A DNA stretch of 35,613 bases. It comes from Planctomycetia bacterium. GTDB lineage: Bacteria > Planctomycetota > Planctomycetia > Planctomycetales > Planctomycetaceae. Shown here piece by piece: positions 24,334-31,709 of this stretch. The DNA lies in NCBI GenBank assembly GCA_026400935.1, contig JAPLNX010000051.1, positions 1 to 35,613 on the forward strand. The letters run 5' to 3'. How positions within the stretch are numbered: the first letter of the stretch is position 1; the number at the start of each line of letters is the position of its first letter. The notes beneath the pieces are model-generated. The model was not told where the DNA came from. It did not search any database and saw only the letters and a program-made list of their open reading frames with translations. The translations under genes were made by a program, and so were the position numbers.

Positions 24334-25104
24334 TCAGCCTCCCTTCAGTAAGGAAGAGGAACGATGTAAGACCGACAACATCCAGGGCACGAGTTCCGGC
24401 CACAGTGTCAGCATCGCGAGCATGCCGACGAGCACACGCAATGCAAACCCTGCCGACATTAAGTTCAATTGCGGAGCCGCTCGCGTCAGTAACGCCAACA
24501 ACAGCGACGTCAGAAACATCACGCAGCCCACGGGAGCAGCGAGCAACAATCCCCACTCTGTCACCGATGCGAGCGCTTGTAACTGACGTCCCGGCGGCAC
24601 CGGCAAGTACGATCCTCCCAACGGTTGCAACGCAAACGTTTGGTGCAGCAACGCAAGGAAGAGGTGATGGACGTTCTGCGACAAAAATAGCAATGTGCCG
24701 ACCAACTCAAAGAATTCACCCATAACGGTGCTCGGCCGAGCTTGTGTGGGATCGGTGATCGAGCCCAACGTCAGGCCCATCTCTTGAGCCACGTATTCTC
24801 CCGCGATCCGAAACGGCACGAGAAACAAACTGAAGGTGTAACCGAGCACGGCTCCGATGATTGACTCACGCGCGACGGCCAATATCAGTCCTAGCCACGG
24901 CGATTGATTCACGGAAAAGACGGCCTGAGCCTGAGCCGCCCCGCTGCTCGTAAACCAAAAGCTCGACAACGCCAACGCGAGCGACAGCTTGACGAGCTTC
25001 GGCACCGCTCGTCCTCCCAGCACTGGAGCCAACGCCAAAAACGCGGACACGCGAGCCAGTATCAAGGCCAGTGTCACGAACGAGGTTTCGATGATGGCGT
25101 GCAT
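24334..25104 (-). CDS. fliR: Flagellar export gate protein FliR
   Basis: The 256-residue membrane protein matches FliR in length and pattern: the N-terminal FVTLALILARVSAFLALAPV, AVPKLVKLSLALALSS, the ILAVARESIIGAVLGYTFSL helix and GEYVAQEMGLTLGSITDP. It forms the export gate core with FliP and FliQ in the inner membrane. It lies directly between fliQ and flhB, as in most flagellar operons, and nearly touches flhB. The ribosome site is poor, suggesting translation coupled to the upstream message. Confidence 0.96.
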   Translation of the reverse strand: MHAIIETSFVTLALILARVSAFLALAPVLGGRAVPKLVKLSLALALSSFWFTSSGAAQAQAVFSVNQSPWLGLILAVARESIIGAVLGYTFSLFLVPFRIAGEYVAQEMGLTLGSITDPTQARPSTVMGEFFELVGTLLFLSQNVHHLFLALLHQTFALQPLGGSYLPVPPGRQLQALASVTEWGLLLAAPVGCVMFLTSLLLALLTRAAPQLNLMSAGFALRVLVGMLAMLTLWPELVPWMLSVLHRSSSLLKGG

Positions 25105-25170
25105 GGTTTAGCCGTGAATCGCAAGCAAACTTAGCCAAGCCCTGCTGAGCCTGGCCATAAAATACATCCT

Positions 25171-25440
25171 TCACTGACCAATATGAGCCGCTCGGGCGAG
25201 CATCTGTGTGGTGAAGAACACCGACATCTCCAACATCCAGGGCATCAACACCACGAACAAACCGGCCAACGCCAAGATGCGGGGAGCGAAGCTCAAGGTC
25301 TGTTCTTGAATGCTCGTCACCGCCTGGAAAATGCTGATCACCAGACCCACCAACAGACTGACCGCCAGCGCCGGCAGCGTCAGCAATGTGGCGAAGTACA
25401 AAAACTCGCGACCGATAGTGATGGGATCGAGATCAGTCAT
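25171..25440 (-). CDS. fliQ: Flagellar export gate protein FliQ
   Basis: The 89-residue protein with two membrane helices is full length for FliQ. Characteristic stretches are TIGREFLYFATLLTLPALAV, the LLVGLVISIFQAVTSIQEQT loop and LSFAPRILALAGLFV. It packs around FliP and FliR in the export gate. The start has AAGGA upstream. The 85-bp gap to fliP holds an inverted-repeat element. Confidence 0.97.
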   Translation of the reverse strand: MTDLDPITIGREFLYFATLLTLPALAVSLLVGLVISIFQAVTSIQEQTLSFAPRILALAGLFVVLMPWMLEMSVFFTTQMLARAAHIGQ

Positions 25441-25453
25441 GGGGAGTTTCCTT

Positions 25454-25526
25454 GACTCGTAGCACAGACGGATCGGCTGGGGGGCAATAGATAGAAATCA
25501 CAGGCGAGCCGCCTGTGCTACGAGTC
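25454..25526. repeat. REP-like element with 14-bp perfect arms between fliP and fliQ
   Basis: GACTCGTAGCACAG (25454-25467) is matched exactly, inverted, at 25513-25526. Inside the right part is a second perfect hairpin, CACAGGCG (25499-25506), loop AGC, CGCCTGTG (25510-25517), which shares bases with the outer arm. The two foldings are therefore mutually exclusive in the transcript. The right arm overlaps the fliP stop codon. It is inside the export-gate operon, so it could tune message stability; no T-run follows. Confidence 0.8.
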
Positions 25527-26205
25527 ACAAAAAACTTTGATTCACCGCTAGTGCGATCAGATGCCAACCATCGGCCAACACAAACAACAACACTTTGAAT
25601 GGAGTTGAAATAATCACCGGTGGCATCATCATCATGCCCATCGACATCAACACGACGGAGACGACGATGTCCACCAACAAGAACGGCAAGTAAACACAGA
25701 AACCCATTAAGAACGCGGTCTTCAACTCGCTAATCATGAATGCCGGGATCAAAGCGGCAATCGGTGTGTCCTTCGCCTCGTTGATTGGGCCAGACTTTGA
25801 CATGTGTAAAAACAGCGCGAGATCTTGCTTGCGAGTCTGCCTCAGCAAGAACACCTTTTGCACATCTGCTCCGCGATGCAGCGCTTGAAGTCCCGTAATC
25901 TTCCCAGCCAAATACGGCGAGACCGCTTCTTCGCTGAGCGTATTCCAAGTCGGCTGCATGATAAAAAACGTCAGGAACAGCGCGAGTCCCATCAAGACTG
26001 AGTTCGGCGGGATTTCTTGTGTCGACATTCCGCGCCGCACGAAAGACAGCACAATCATGATACGCGTGAAGCATGTCAGACAGGCCAACGCTGCCGGGAT
26101 CAGCGCGAGGCTGCCCATCATCAATGACATCTGAATTGGTGGCGAAAGGTTTTGCAGAAACCCAGAATCGCTGAGCTGCTCTGCCACGTGTTCGATGTTC
26201 GACAT
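25525..26205 (-). CDS. fliP: Flagellar export gate protein FliP
   Basis: The 226-residue protein starts at an ATG behind GGAGG. FliP hallmarks are clear: TCFTRIMIVLSFVRRGMST, PPNSVLMGLALFLTFFIMQP, the soluble middle region, and the LIPAFMISELKTAFLMGFCV and LPFLLVDIVVSVVLMSMGM helices followed by MMMPPVIISTPFKVLLF. It is the central gate subunit with FliQ and FliR. Unlike enterobacterial FliP, no cleavable signal peptide precedes the first helix; the N-terminus is a soluble stretch of about 28 residues. Confidence 0.98.
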   Translation of the reverse strand: MSNIEHVAEQLSDSGFLQNLSPPIQMSLMMGSLALIPAALACLTCFTRIMIVLSFVRRGMSTQEIPPNSVLMGLALFLTFFIMQPTWNTLSEEAVSPYLAGKITGLQALHRGADVQKVFLLRQTRKQDLALFLHMSKSGPINEAKDTPIAALIPAFMISELKTAFLMGFCVYLPFLLVDIVVSVVLMSMGMMMMPPVIISTPFKVLLFVLADGWHLIALAVNQSFL

Positions 26206-26323
26206 GCTGGCCTCCTGCCATGTTCTTATTCACCCCACTGACCTTGTCTCAGTGGTTTCAGACTTTTTGCACTACGCACATTTCGTTTGGGAGCTTAATT
26301 TTCGTAATGCAGAAGCCCGATGA

Positions 26324-26352
26324 CCACCGAGGCAAACTCGGTGGGGCCTTTT
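26324..26352 (+). terminator. Hairpin with T-run between fliP and fliO, plus-strand orientation
   Basis: CCACCGAG (26324-26331), loop GCAAA, CTCGGTGG (26337-26344), then GGCCTTTT. The stem is perfect over 8 bp. The T-run is on the plus strand, opposite to the genes around it, so it would end an antisense transcript; on the minus strand it is only a hairpin just after the fliO stop. A weaker CCACTGA/TCAGTGG hairpin lies in the same 149-bp gap, nearer fliP (about 26236-26256). Confidence 0.5.
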
Positions 26353-26354
26353 GA

Positions 26355-26882
26355 TCACGCCGCCTCTGCGGCATCTGGTTTCCAAACGGCTAACGAACTA
26401 TTTGAGGACGTGACCGTTTCGGTCGCCTCTACTTGCTGATCCAAAACTTCTGCGAACGAGGTCGGCAAGACAATCAGTGACTTTAGACCGTTAGCGTCCG
26501 TCCCTGCGACCAAATGGGTATCACCGACTTTGATCAGGAACAACGTCGCGCGATGTCCGAGGACCACGCTCTCTTCGATCTGAAGTTTCTTCGTTGAATT
26601 CGGATCATTCGGACGCTGTAACCAGCGGCGTCCAACAACGAGTGTTGCAACACACAGTCCAAGTGTCGCAACAGTTCCCAATGCCAATCGCAACAAGAGG
26701 CCGCTCGTATCTGGCGGCTCCGGCCAGTTAGGTGAGTAGCTGAAATCAACTCCAGACTCGCGAACTGTTGTTGTGTTTTCGGATGATTTGTCGGCAATCT
26801 GCGATGACGGAGCTTCAGCCGCTTCAATGAGCGAAGTCGTGAGCATCAGCAACAGTATTCCGCTGATCTGGAAGTATCGCAT
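26355..26882 (-). CDS. fliO: Flagellar assembly protein FliO
   Basis: The 175-residue protein has a signal-like N-terminal helix (residues 5-21), a Ser/Thr-rich spacer, a membrane helix at about 63-84 (LLRLALGTVATLGLCVATLVVG), and then a cytoplasmic KKLQIEESVVLGHRATLFLIKVGDTHLVAGTDANGLKSL region. That last region is the FliO/FliZ-type small beta domain. FliO helps assemble FliP into the export gate and is often poorly conserved. Position between fliN and fliP is canonical. The start has AAGGA 7 nt upstream. Confidence 0.9.
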   Translation of the reverse strand: MRYFQISGILLLMLTTSLIEAAEAPSSQIADKSSENTTTVRESGVDFSYSPNWPEPPDTSGLLLRLALGTVATLGLCVATLVVGRRWLQRPNDPNSTKKLQIEESVVLGHRATLFLIKVGDTHLVAGTDANGLKSLIVLPTSFAEVLDQQVEATETVTSSNSSLAVWKPDAAEAA

Positions 26883-27059
26883 AAAGGCATCCTTGCCATG
26901 ACTAACTGGTGCGCCGGAAGGCGTTAGCCCGCAGACTATTTCGCGGATGTCCAGGGGCTGACGTCGGCCGGTTCAGCAAAATCCGTTTGTCGAGCGTTGT
27001 TAAGCACTCGGCACATCACGCGGAGCGTGCTGGCTAAGTAATTGGAGACGTCATTAGTT
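26883..27059. repeat. fliN-fliO gap with decayed inverted repeat
   Basis: No gene is supported in this 177-bp gap. GCGCCGGAAGGCGTTAGCC (about 26913-26931) and the region at 26956-26976 form a weak inverted pair with about 13 of 19 matches. A small perfect hairpin CACGC/GCGTG lies further along. It resembles a worn-down copy of an intergenic repeat. Confidence 0.3.
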
Positions 27060-27446
27060 TCAGTTGACGAGTTCTGTAATGCGGATGGCGAATTGATCGT
27101 TGAGAACCACCACTTCACCGCGAGCGACTCGCACGTTTTGTACAAGCAAGTCCACCGGCTCTGAGACCATGCGATCCAATTCAACGACAGAACCGACGCC
27201 CAGATTCAACATTTCATCAACCGACAATGTCGACCGGCCGAGGACCACTTCCGCTTCCAGTTTGACGGCGTGGAGATGATCCAGACCGCGGTCGGTAGTG
27301 CCGTGTGTCGGCGTCAACCGAGCGAACTGCGGTGTTTTGGCCGACAGTCCATCTTGTGTTGAGCGACCCGCTGAATCGTGTGATGCTCTCGTGTGATCAA
27401 GCTCCTGATCGACGGTGTCGAGGGCCGCTTCAAGTGTTTCTGCCAT
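27060..27446 (-). CDS. fliN: Flagellar motor switch protein FliN
   Basis: The start is the ATG at 27444-27446 with AAGGA 8 nt upstream; the longer frame overlapping fliM has no support. The 128-residue protein has a variable N-terminal half and a C-terminal SpoA/FliN domain at about 55-128: VKLEAEVVLGRSTLSVDEML, NLGVGSVVELDRMVSEPVDL, NVRVARGEVVVLNDQFAIRI. That is the normal FliN layout. FliN tetramers line the base of the C-ring with FliM and take part in switching and export docking. The gene follows fliM by 44 bp. Confidence 0.97.
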   Translation of the reverse strand: MAETLEAALDTVDQELDHTRASHDSAGRSTQDGLSAKTPQFARLTPTHGTTDRGLDHLHAVKLEAEVVLGRSTLSVDEMLNLGVGSVVELDRMVSEPVDLLVQNVRVARGEVVVLNDQFAIRITELVN

Positions 27447-27490
27447 GTTGCTTTCCTTGGATTCAAACGTGTTTGCGCTCTGGACTGCAA

Positions 27491-28348
27491 TCACTTGGAC
27501 AAGTCGGATTCGATTTGAAATGCCTGTTTTCCAGCGATCTGTCCAGGCCATCCCGTGAATGCTGCGCGACCGGAGATGAATGCTTTGAGCGGTTCCGTCG
27601 TACGTTGATGTAACACAAGGACGTCACCAAGTTTCAGATCACCCAATTGCGATGTCGTGAGTTGAGCCTGTCCGAGCATTACGGTCAGCGGCAACTTCAT
27701 ACCCCTTACGAGCGATTCCATTTGCTGACGTGGGGGGATCACACTCTTCGTCACTGCGGGGACTTTCGACGCTATTCCGAACAAATTTTGCATGGTTTCC
27801 ATGCACATCAACCACGACCAAAGATGTTCGCTTCCTTGAATTGTGATCGCGGAACGACAGACCACCAGCGGCTCTCTTGGTCGAAAGATTTTGGAACGTC
27901 GCAGGTTCGGTTCGCGCTCACATAGTTGAAGCGTTAGCGGAGACTCATCGGTCCACGCTTCGATCAAGCTGCTGAGGTAAGTCTTAAGCGTCAATTCACT
28001 CAAGCTGATTTCGACGGCGGATAGGTCGCGCTCGGTCATCTCCGTCGGAATTGAATCACCCAACATGGCGATCACCAAGCTTTGTACCAGTCGATTGGGT
28101 AAAGCCAATATGGTCGGGCTGCCTGCTAGCGACACGCGAAATCCCAGCGGCTTGCCAGTCCAGCCATCCAGGGTTTCCAACGACCAAGAGGTGTTTTGAT
28201 CGAGCGACTGAGCCTGCAACGTCAGCCCCAACGAGCCCATCGACTCTGTGAAGATTGCGTTGGCTCGATTTAGCCATGGTACCGACCGAGCTTTTAGCTC
28301 AAGTGGCAATCGAAGAGGGCGAGTGAAGTCGTGAGTTTGCAAAGTCAT
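27491..28348 (-). CDS. fliM: Flagellar motor switch protein FliM, N-terminally short
   Basis: From the ATG at 28346-28348 (GGAAG about 10 nt upstream) the protein is 285 residues, against about 330 in most bacteria. It starts at HDFTRPLRLP, equivalent to the DFxRPxR stretch that normally follows the CheY-P-binding helix and linker. Neither the LSQxEIDALL-type peptide nor a longer in-frame start is present upstream. The middle domain is recognisable (LPNRLVQSLVIAMLGD, DLSAVEISLSELTLKTYLSSL), but the GGxG loop that contacts FliG is not obvious. The C-terminal SpoA domain is normal (KLPLTVMLGQAQLTTSQLGD, LKLGDVLVLHQRTTEPLKAF). Position between fliL and fliN confirms identity. Confidence 0.93.
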   Translation of the reverse strand: MTLQTHDFTRPLRLPLELKARSVPWLNRANAIFTESMGSLGLTLQAQSLDQNTSWSLETLDGWTGKPLGFRVSLAGSPTILALPNRLVQSLVIAMLGDSIPTEMTERDLSAVEISLSELTLKTYLSSLIEAWTDESPLTLQLCEREPNLRRSKIFRPREPLVVCRSAITIQGSEHLWSWLMCMETMQNLFGIASKVPAVTKSVIPPRQQMESLVRGMKLPLTVMLGQAQLTTSQLGDLKLGDVLVLHQRTTEPLKAFISGRAAFTGWPGQIAGKQAFQIESDLSK

Positions 28349-28411
28349 GACCGCGATACTTCCTTGTCGTGCGCTGCGCAACAATCCTTTGTCACACCAA
28401 AACGTGACGAG

Positions 28412-29014
28412 TTACTCAATATGCCATTCTTCAAACAGGACATCACCCACACGCTCACGACCATCGTCAAACATTAGCGTGTTGAACTGATCTTGAATTT
28501 CGCGTCGCATGCGATTGATACCAACTTTTCCACGCACGTCATCCATCGTCTTGTCGGCAAGGTGACTCGTGAGCCACGTCCGCAAGACAGGCATACGACC
28601 TTCAATGGCTGACTTCACTGCCGCTTCGTCTTTGGCATCCGCCATCAACGTGAGATCGAGCGAGAGGTACTTTGTCAGTGATGGCTCATTCAAATTCACG
28701 ACGATCCGACCGAATGGAATGTATTGCGGCCCGGTCTTCGGCGGTGCTCCGTGATCGCCTCCCTTGCCATGATCGTCAGCTTTTGCGGAACCATGATCGT
28801 CCTTCGCCGGAGCTTTCGCATGTGCTTCGGCTTTGCCGTGGTCATCCGCTTTCGCCGCAGGCTTGTCTCCATGATGTCCGTCATCATGCTCGGACTCAGC
28901 CGTGTCTGCGTGCGCGACCTTTGTGCCACCACTCATGACCAATGGAATGGCGACGCCAACCGCAGCCGAGATGGCTCCGACGACAACGATCACTAGTGTT
29001 TTTTTCAGGCTCAT
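28412..29014 (-). CDS. fliL: Flagellar basal body-associated protein FliL with His/Asp-rich linker
   Basis: The 200-residue protein starts at an ATG behind GAGG. One membrane helix (residues 5-28, LVIVVVGAISAAVGVAIPLVM) is followed by a low-complexity linker at about 37-93 with repeated DDHG, KADDHGK and AHAK units, rich in His, Asp, Lys and Ala. The FliL domain follows (FGRIVVNLNEPSLTKYLSLD, GRMPVLRTWLTSHLADKTMD, MRREIQDQFNTLM). FliL surrounds the stator units and supports torque. The linker is longer and much more His-rich than in typical FliL, and could bind divalent metals. It is the first gene of the fliL-to-flhA run. Confidence 0.95.
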   Translation of the reverse strand: MSLKKTLVIVVVGAISAAVGVAIPLVMSGGTKVAHADTAESEHDDGHHGDKPAAKADDHGKAEAHAKAPAKDDHGSAKADDHGKGGDHGAPPKTGPQYIPFGRIVVNLNEPSLTKYLSLDLTLMADAKDEAAVKSAIEGRMPVLRTWLTSHLADKTMDDVRGKVGINRMRREIQDQFNTLMFDDGRERVGDVLFEEWHIE

Positions 29015-29558
29015 TTCCGGACCTCGTGACTTCAGCTTCAGCAGATATTGGGGTGATCAACCGCAATCAAGATGTGACCAAACAGATGGGTTGAAGGTCG
29101 TGGTGTTCTATGAGGGATCGTCCACGGTTTGGCAAACATTGAGGATATTTTGGACTTTGCGGGTTAGGAAGACTTTGAGGTGATGTCAAAACAAACTGAG
29201 CGTTGACGTCTCACGACTGATGGTGAATCGAGTGAAACGTGAGCCGCTTGCGGCACATTTGGCGTATCGGCGCAGATTCGCGCCCAGGTTTCCCTGACTC
29301 GTTCGGCAAACAACGCGAATGCTCAGGCGGAAATCCGAATTCCCCTGACATCTGGGTACTGTTTCTGAAGAAATCAGCTCGTTGAGACGGCCTCTCGCTC
29401 ACTGACTTAATCCCTGTTTCCGATATGACCAGCATTATCGTTTTCTCTTCACATGCTGGGCTTGTCGCCAATCACACTGAAGTGGCGTACCTGCGACAAC
29501 CAGCGATGGTGCGGTTTCCCCGTCACCCGGAACATATTCTTTACCCGATACGATCAGC
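29015..29558. other. Divergent intergenic region between fliL and flgB
   Basis: This 544-bp gap separates the two divergent flagellar operons and should hold both promoters. No convincing sigma-28 (TAAA/GCCGATAA) or sigma-54 (GG-N10-GC) site was found on either strand. The right-hand 140 bp contain a decayed duplicate of the flgB 5' region. Confidence 0.6.
29418..29520 (+). pseudogene. Decayed duplicate of the flgB 5' end
   Basis: The stretch TCCGATATGACCAGCAT (29418-29434) matches CCCGATACGATCAGCAT just before and at the flgB ATG in 14 of 17 positions. The following bases align in frame with flgB codons 5 to 22 at roughly two thirds identity. Translated, SSHAGLVANHTEVAYLRQ lines up with FlgB PSQFDLLAKLTDVTHLRH, sharing S, L, A, T, V, L and R at the same places. 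The similarity fades after that. It looks like an old tandem duplication (offset about 125 bp) that never kept a full gene. Confidence 0.55.
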
Positions 29559-29921
29559 ATGGCCGTCATCCCTTCACAATTTGATCTGCTCGCCAAACTC
29601 ACTGATGTGACGCATTTGCGTCATCAGGTGCTGGCACAGAACGTCGCAAATGTGAACACCCCCGGCTACCGCCGTTTAGATGTTCGCTTTGAAGACAACT
29701 TGGCTGAGCAATTGGGGACTCAATCAGAAGTTGCCTTGAAGGGAATGAAGCCAGATGTTGTTGAAGATCAGACAACGCCGACTCGCCCAGATGGAAACAA
29801 CGTTGAGATCGATTTGGAAATGATGCGACTCAATAAGAATACTCTGTTGGGAAATACGTACCTCCAATTAATGACTACGAAATTAGGAATGATGAAACGA
29901 GCCATCGGCGGACGTGGCTAA
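29559..29921 (+). CDS. flgB: Flagellar proximal rod protein FlgB
   Basis: The 120-residue protein matches FlgB: FDLLAKLTDVTHLRHQVLAQNVANVNTPGYRR carries the flagellar rod N-terminal motif (ANVNTPGY), and VEIDLEMMRLNKNTLLGNTYLQLM is the C-terminal rod helix. Slightly short but complete. It is an exported rod component of the basal body. It opens the flgB-flgC-fliE group and diverges from fliL. The ribosome site is weak. Confidence 0.97.
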   Translation: MAVIPSQFDLLAKLTDVTHLRHQVLAQNVANVNTPGYRRLDVRFEDNLAEQLGTQSEVALKGMKPDVVEDQTTPTRPDGNNVEIDLEMMRLNKNTLLGNTYLQLMTTKLGMMKRAIGGRG

Positions 29922-29956
29922 TAACGATATGTGTCACGCTTCTTTCGGGAGGCAAT

Positions 29957-30388
29957 ATGAGTTTCGATTCAGCATTAGGCGCACTCAACATCGCGGCCTC
30001 TGGCTTAGGTGCCGAGCGTCTGCGGATGGAAGTTGTCGCGAACAACATCGCGAACGCATCGGTAACCCGAACGCCTGATGGTGGCCCGTATCGTCGCCGG
30101 GATGTCGTGTTTGAAACGGTTTTGTCGGGAGTCGAGGGAGATGGAGCACAGCGACTCGGCGGAGTACGAGTTGCGGGGCTTGTGGATGATCAATCCGAGT
30201 TACCACGTATCTACAACCCTGGACATCCAGACGCGGACGTCGATGGGTTTGTCACAATGCCGAACGTTAGCCTGCCAACGGAAATGGTCAATTTGATTAC
30301 TGCGAGTCGAGCCTACGAAGCGAATTTGCGAGTGGCCCAATCGTTCTTGGAATTGAGTCAGTCGGCACTCGCTTTGACACGCGGATGA
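29957..30388 (+). CDS. flgC: Flagellar proximal rod protein FlgC
   Basis: The 143-residue protein starts at an ATG behind GGGAGG. N-terminal LNIAASGLGAERLRMEVVANNIANASVTRTPDGGPYRRRDVVF and C-terminal PNVSLPTEMVNLITASRAYEANLRV are the rod-protein signatures, the first including the NNIAN motif. It follows flgB by 35 bp, the standard order. Exported and assembled in the rod. Confidence 0.98.
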   Translation: MSFDSALGALNIAASGLGAERLRMEVVANNIANASVTRTPDGGPYRRRDVVFETVLSGVEGDGAQRLGGVRVAGLVDDQSELPRIYNPGHPDADVDGFVTMPNVSLPTEMVNLITASRAYEANLRVAQSFLELSQSALALTRG

Positions 30389-30414
30389 AATGACGCCTGA
30401 AAGAGGAATTGCGA

Positions 30415-30717
30415 ATGCACATCAATCCGATCAGTTTGGGAGGAGCAAGTGCTGAAGCGGTCTCTGGCATGGGGACGGTTGCAGCGAAAGTCGGCGAAGG
30501 TTCATTTGGGAGTGTGATACAGAAATTCGTAACTGACACGAATGCTCAACAAGCTCAAGCCGATCAAGCCGTTCAAAAACTTGCGACTGGCGAAACAGAT
30601 AGCATTCACGAAACGATGCTGGCGATGGCGAAGGCGGATCTGAGTCTGCGAGTGTTCGTTGAAGTGCAGTCCAAAGTCGTCGATGCCTATCAAGAAGTGA
30701 TGCGGATGCAGATGTAG
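30415..30717 (+). CDS. fliE: Flagellar hook-basal body protein FliE
   Basis: The ATG at 30415 lies 7 nt after AGAGGA; a TTG at 30409 is less likely. The 100-residue protein has a Gly/Ala-rich N-terminus and the conserved C-terminus: SIHETMLAMAKADLSLRVFVEV and RSKV-like QSKVVDAYQEVMRMQM. FliE links the MS-ring and export gate to the rod and is the first exported protein. The usual next gene, fliF, is absent here. Confidence 0.97.
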   Translation: MHINPISLGGASAEAVSGMGTVAAKVGEGSFGSVIQKFVTDTNAQQAQADQAVQKLATGETDSIHETMLAMAKADLSLRVFVEVQSKVVDAYQEVMRMQM

Positions 30718-30767
30718 TTGTTGTTACAGAGATAGTGATCAGTAGATGAAGCCGTTGGGATTGTTCC

Positions 30768-31493
30768 ATGAAAATTATCGCGGCAGGATTTTTCACAGCG
30801 ATTTTGATTTTCGCTGTCGCTACGGCGATGTCGGAATTGTTGTGGACTGCTGACGAGACACCACTCAGTGAATCTGCTCCCCGTCGGAAGTCTAACGGCG
30901 CGAAATCAGTGGCCGATGGGAATCGCTCATCTCGAAGTACCAGCCGTGCGAAACGAGTCGACAGCAGCCTTGATGACGCAGAAGAATCACGAACAGGTGA
31001 GTTGCAAAGCAAGTTGCGCGAAATTCGCCAACGTGAATCTGACGTTCAAACCAAGCAAGAAGCGCTGCGTTTGGTCTATGACGAAATTCGCGATGAGCAG
31101 CAATCGGTTGATCAGCTTCGCCGCACAGTTTCTGACGAGGTTGCCATGTTGCGTGAAATGGCGATCCGCTTGGCACAGCAAGAACGAAGAGTTCCGGTAC
31201 CATTTTCGGAGATCGCTTCGGTTGCGATTCCTGTGAAACCGGCCGAGTCATCCGCAAGCGTGCGACCGCAGATTTCTTTGCGAGACATACAAGCTGTGCG
31301 TGACAATGCCATGTTGGTGAAACGACTCGCACAGCAAGGGAATGTGCGTGATGCCACATTATTGTTGCGACGATTCAAAGACCGTGACGCCGCGCGAGTT
31401 CTTGCTGAACTAGACGCGACCGATTCCGAGATGGCCTTGCGACTGACTCAAGACCTGCAGGCTCCGCGCAACGAAGGAACGAATCGCCGATAA
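30768..31493 (+). CDS. YlxF/MotE-like coiled-coil protein with MgtE_N-type helices
   Basis: The 241-residue protein has an N-terminal membrane helix (residues 4-24), a polar Ser/Arg/Lys linker, and a long coiled coil at about 75-140 (GELQSKLREIRQRESDVQTK, RDEQQSVDQLRRTVSDEVAM). A helical C-terminal segment follows (NAMLVKRLAQQGNVRDATLL, RRFKDRDAARVLAELDATDS) that resembles the MgtE N-domain repeat found in MotE, FlbB and YlxF. Such proteins sit near the flagellar motor or in flagellar operons and are thought to support stator or export assembly. It follows fliE by 50 bp, where fliF is normally found. The identification is by pattern, and the start lacks a strong ribosome site. Confidence 0.7.
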   Translation: MKIIAAGFFTAILIFAVATAMSELLWTADETPLSESAPRRKSNGAKSVADGNRSSRSTSRAKRVDSSLDDAEESRTGELQSKLREIRQRESDVQTKQEALRLVYDEIRDEQQSVDQLRRTVSDEVAMLREMAIRLAQQERRVPVPFSEIASVAIPVKPAESSASVRPQISLRDIQAVRDNAMLVKRLAQQGNVRDATLLLRRFKDRDAARVLAELDATDSEMALRLTQDLQAPRNEGTNRR

Positions 31494-31709
31494 CGGTGGA
31501 GTAGTCCAGTCAATTATGACCTGAAGTATCTAAAGATTATCGACTGGGAAATGCTATCGTCCGGTTAGGTGAGTTCATCGAATGCCGGAGGTTGAGACGC
31601 TCCAAATCATCTCGAATTCAAACCTAAAGTCCGCCCGCCGGACACTAGGATGCGAGTTTATGGGCATATGCCGCTCGGTTCGGCTGCGCAACTTTACGTG
31701 TCGGTCTAC

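Noticed and set aside
26936-27184. 82-codon minus-strand frame overlapping the end of fliN
   Set aside because: It overlaps the well-supported fliN C-terminus in another frame and runs into a repeat-rich gap; no family resemblance or ribosome site.
29015-29558. Sigma-54 site TGGCAAACATTGAGG in the fliL-flgB gap
   Set aside because: The spacing between the GG and the downstream element does not fit GG-N10-GC.
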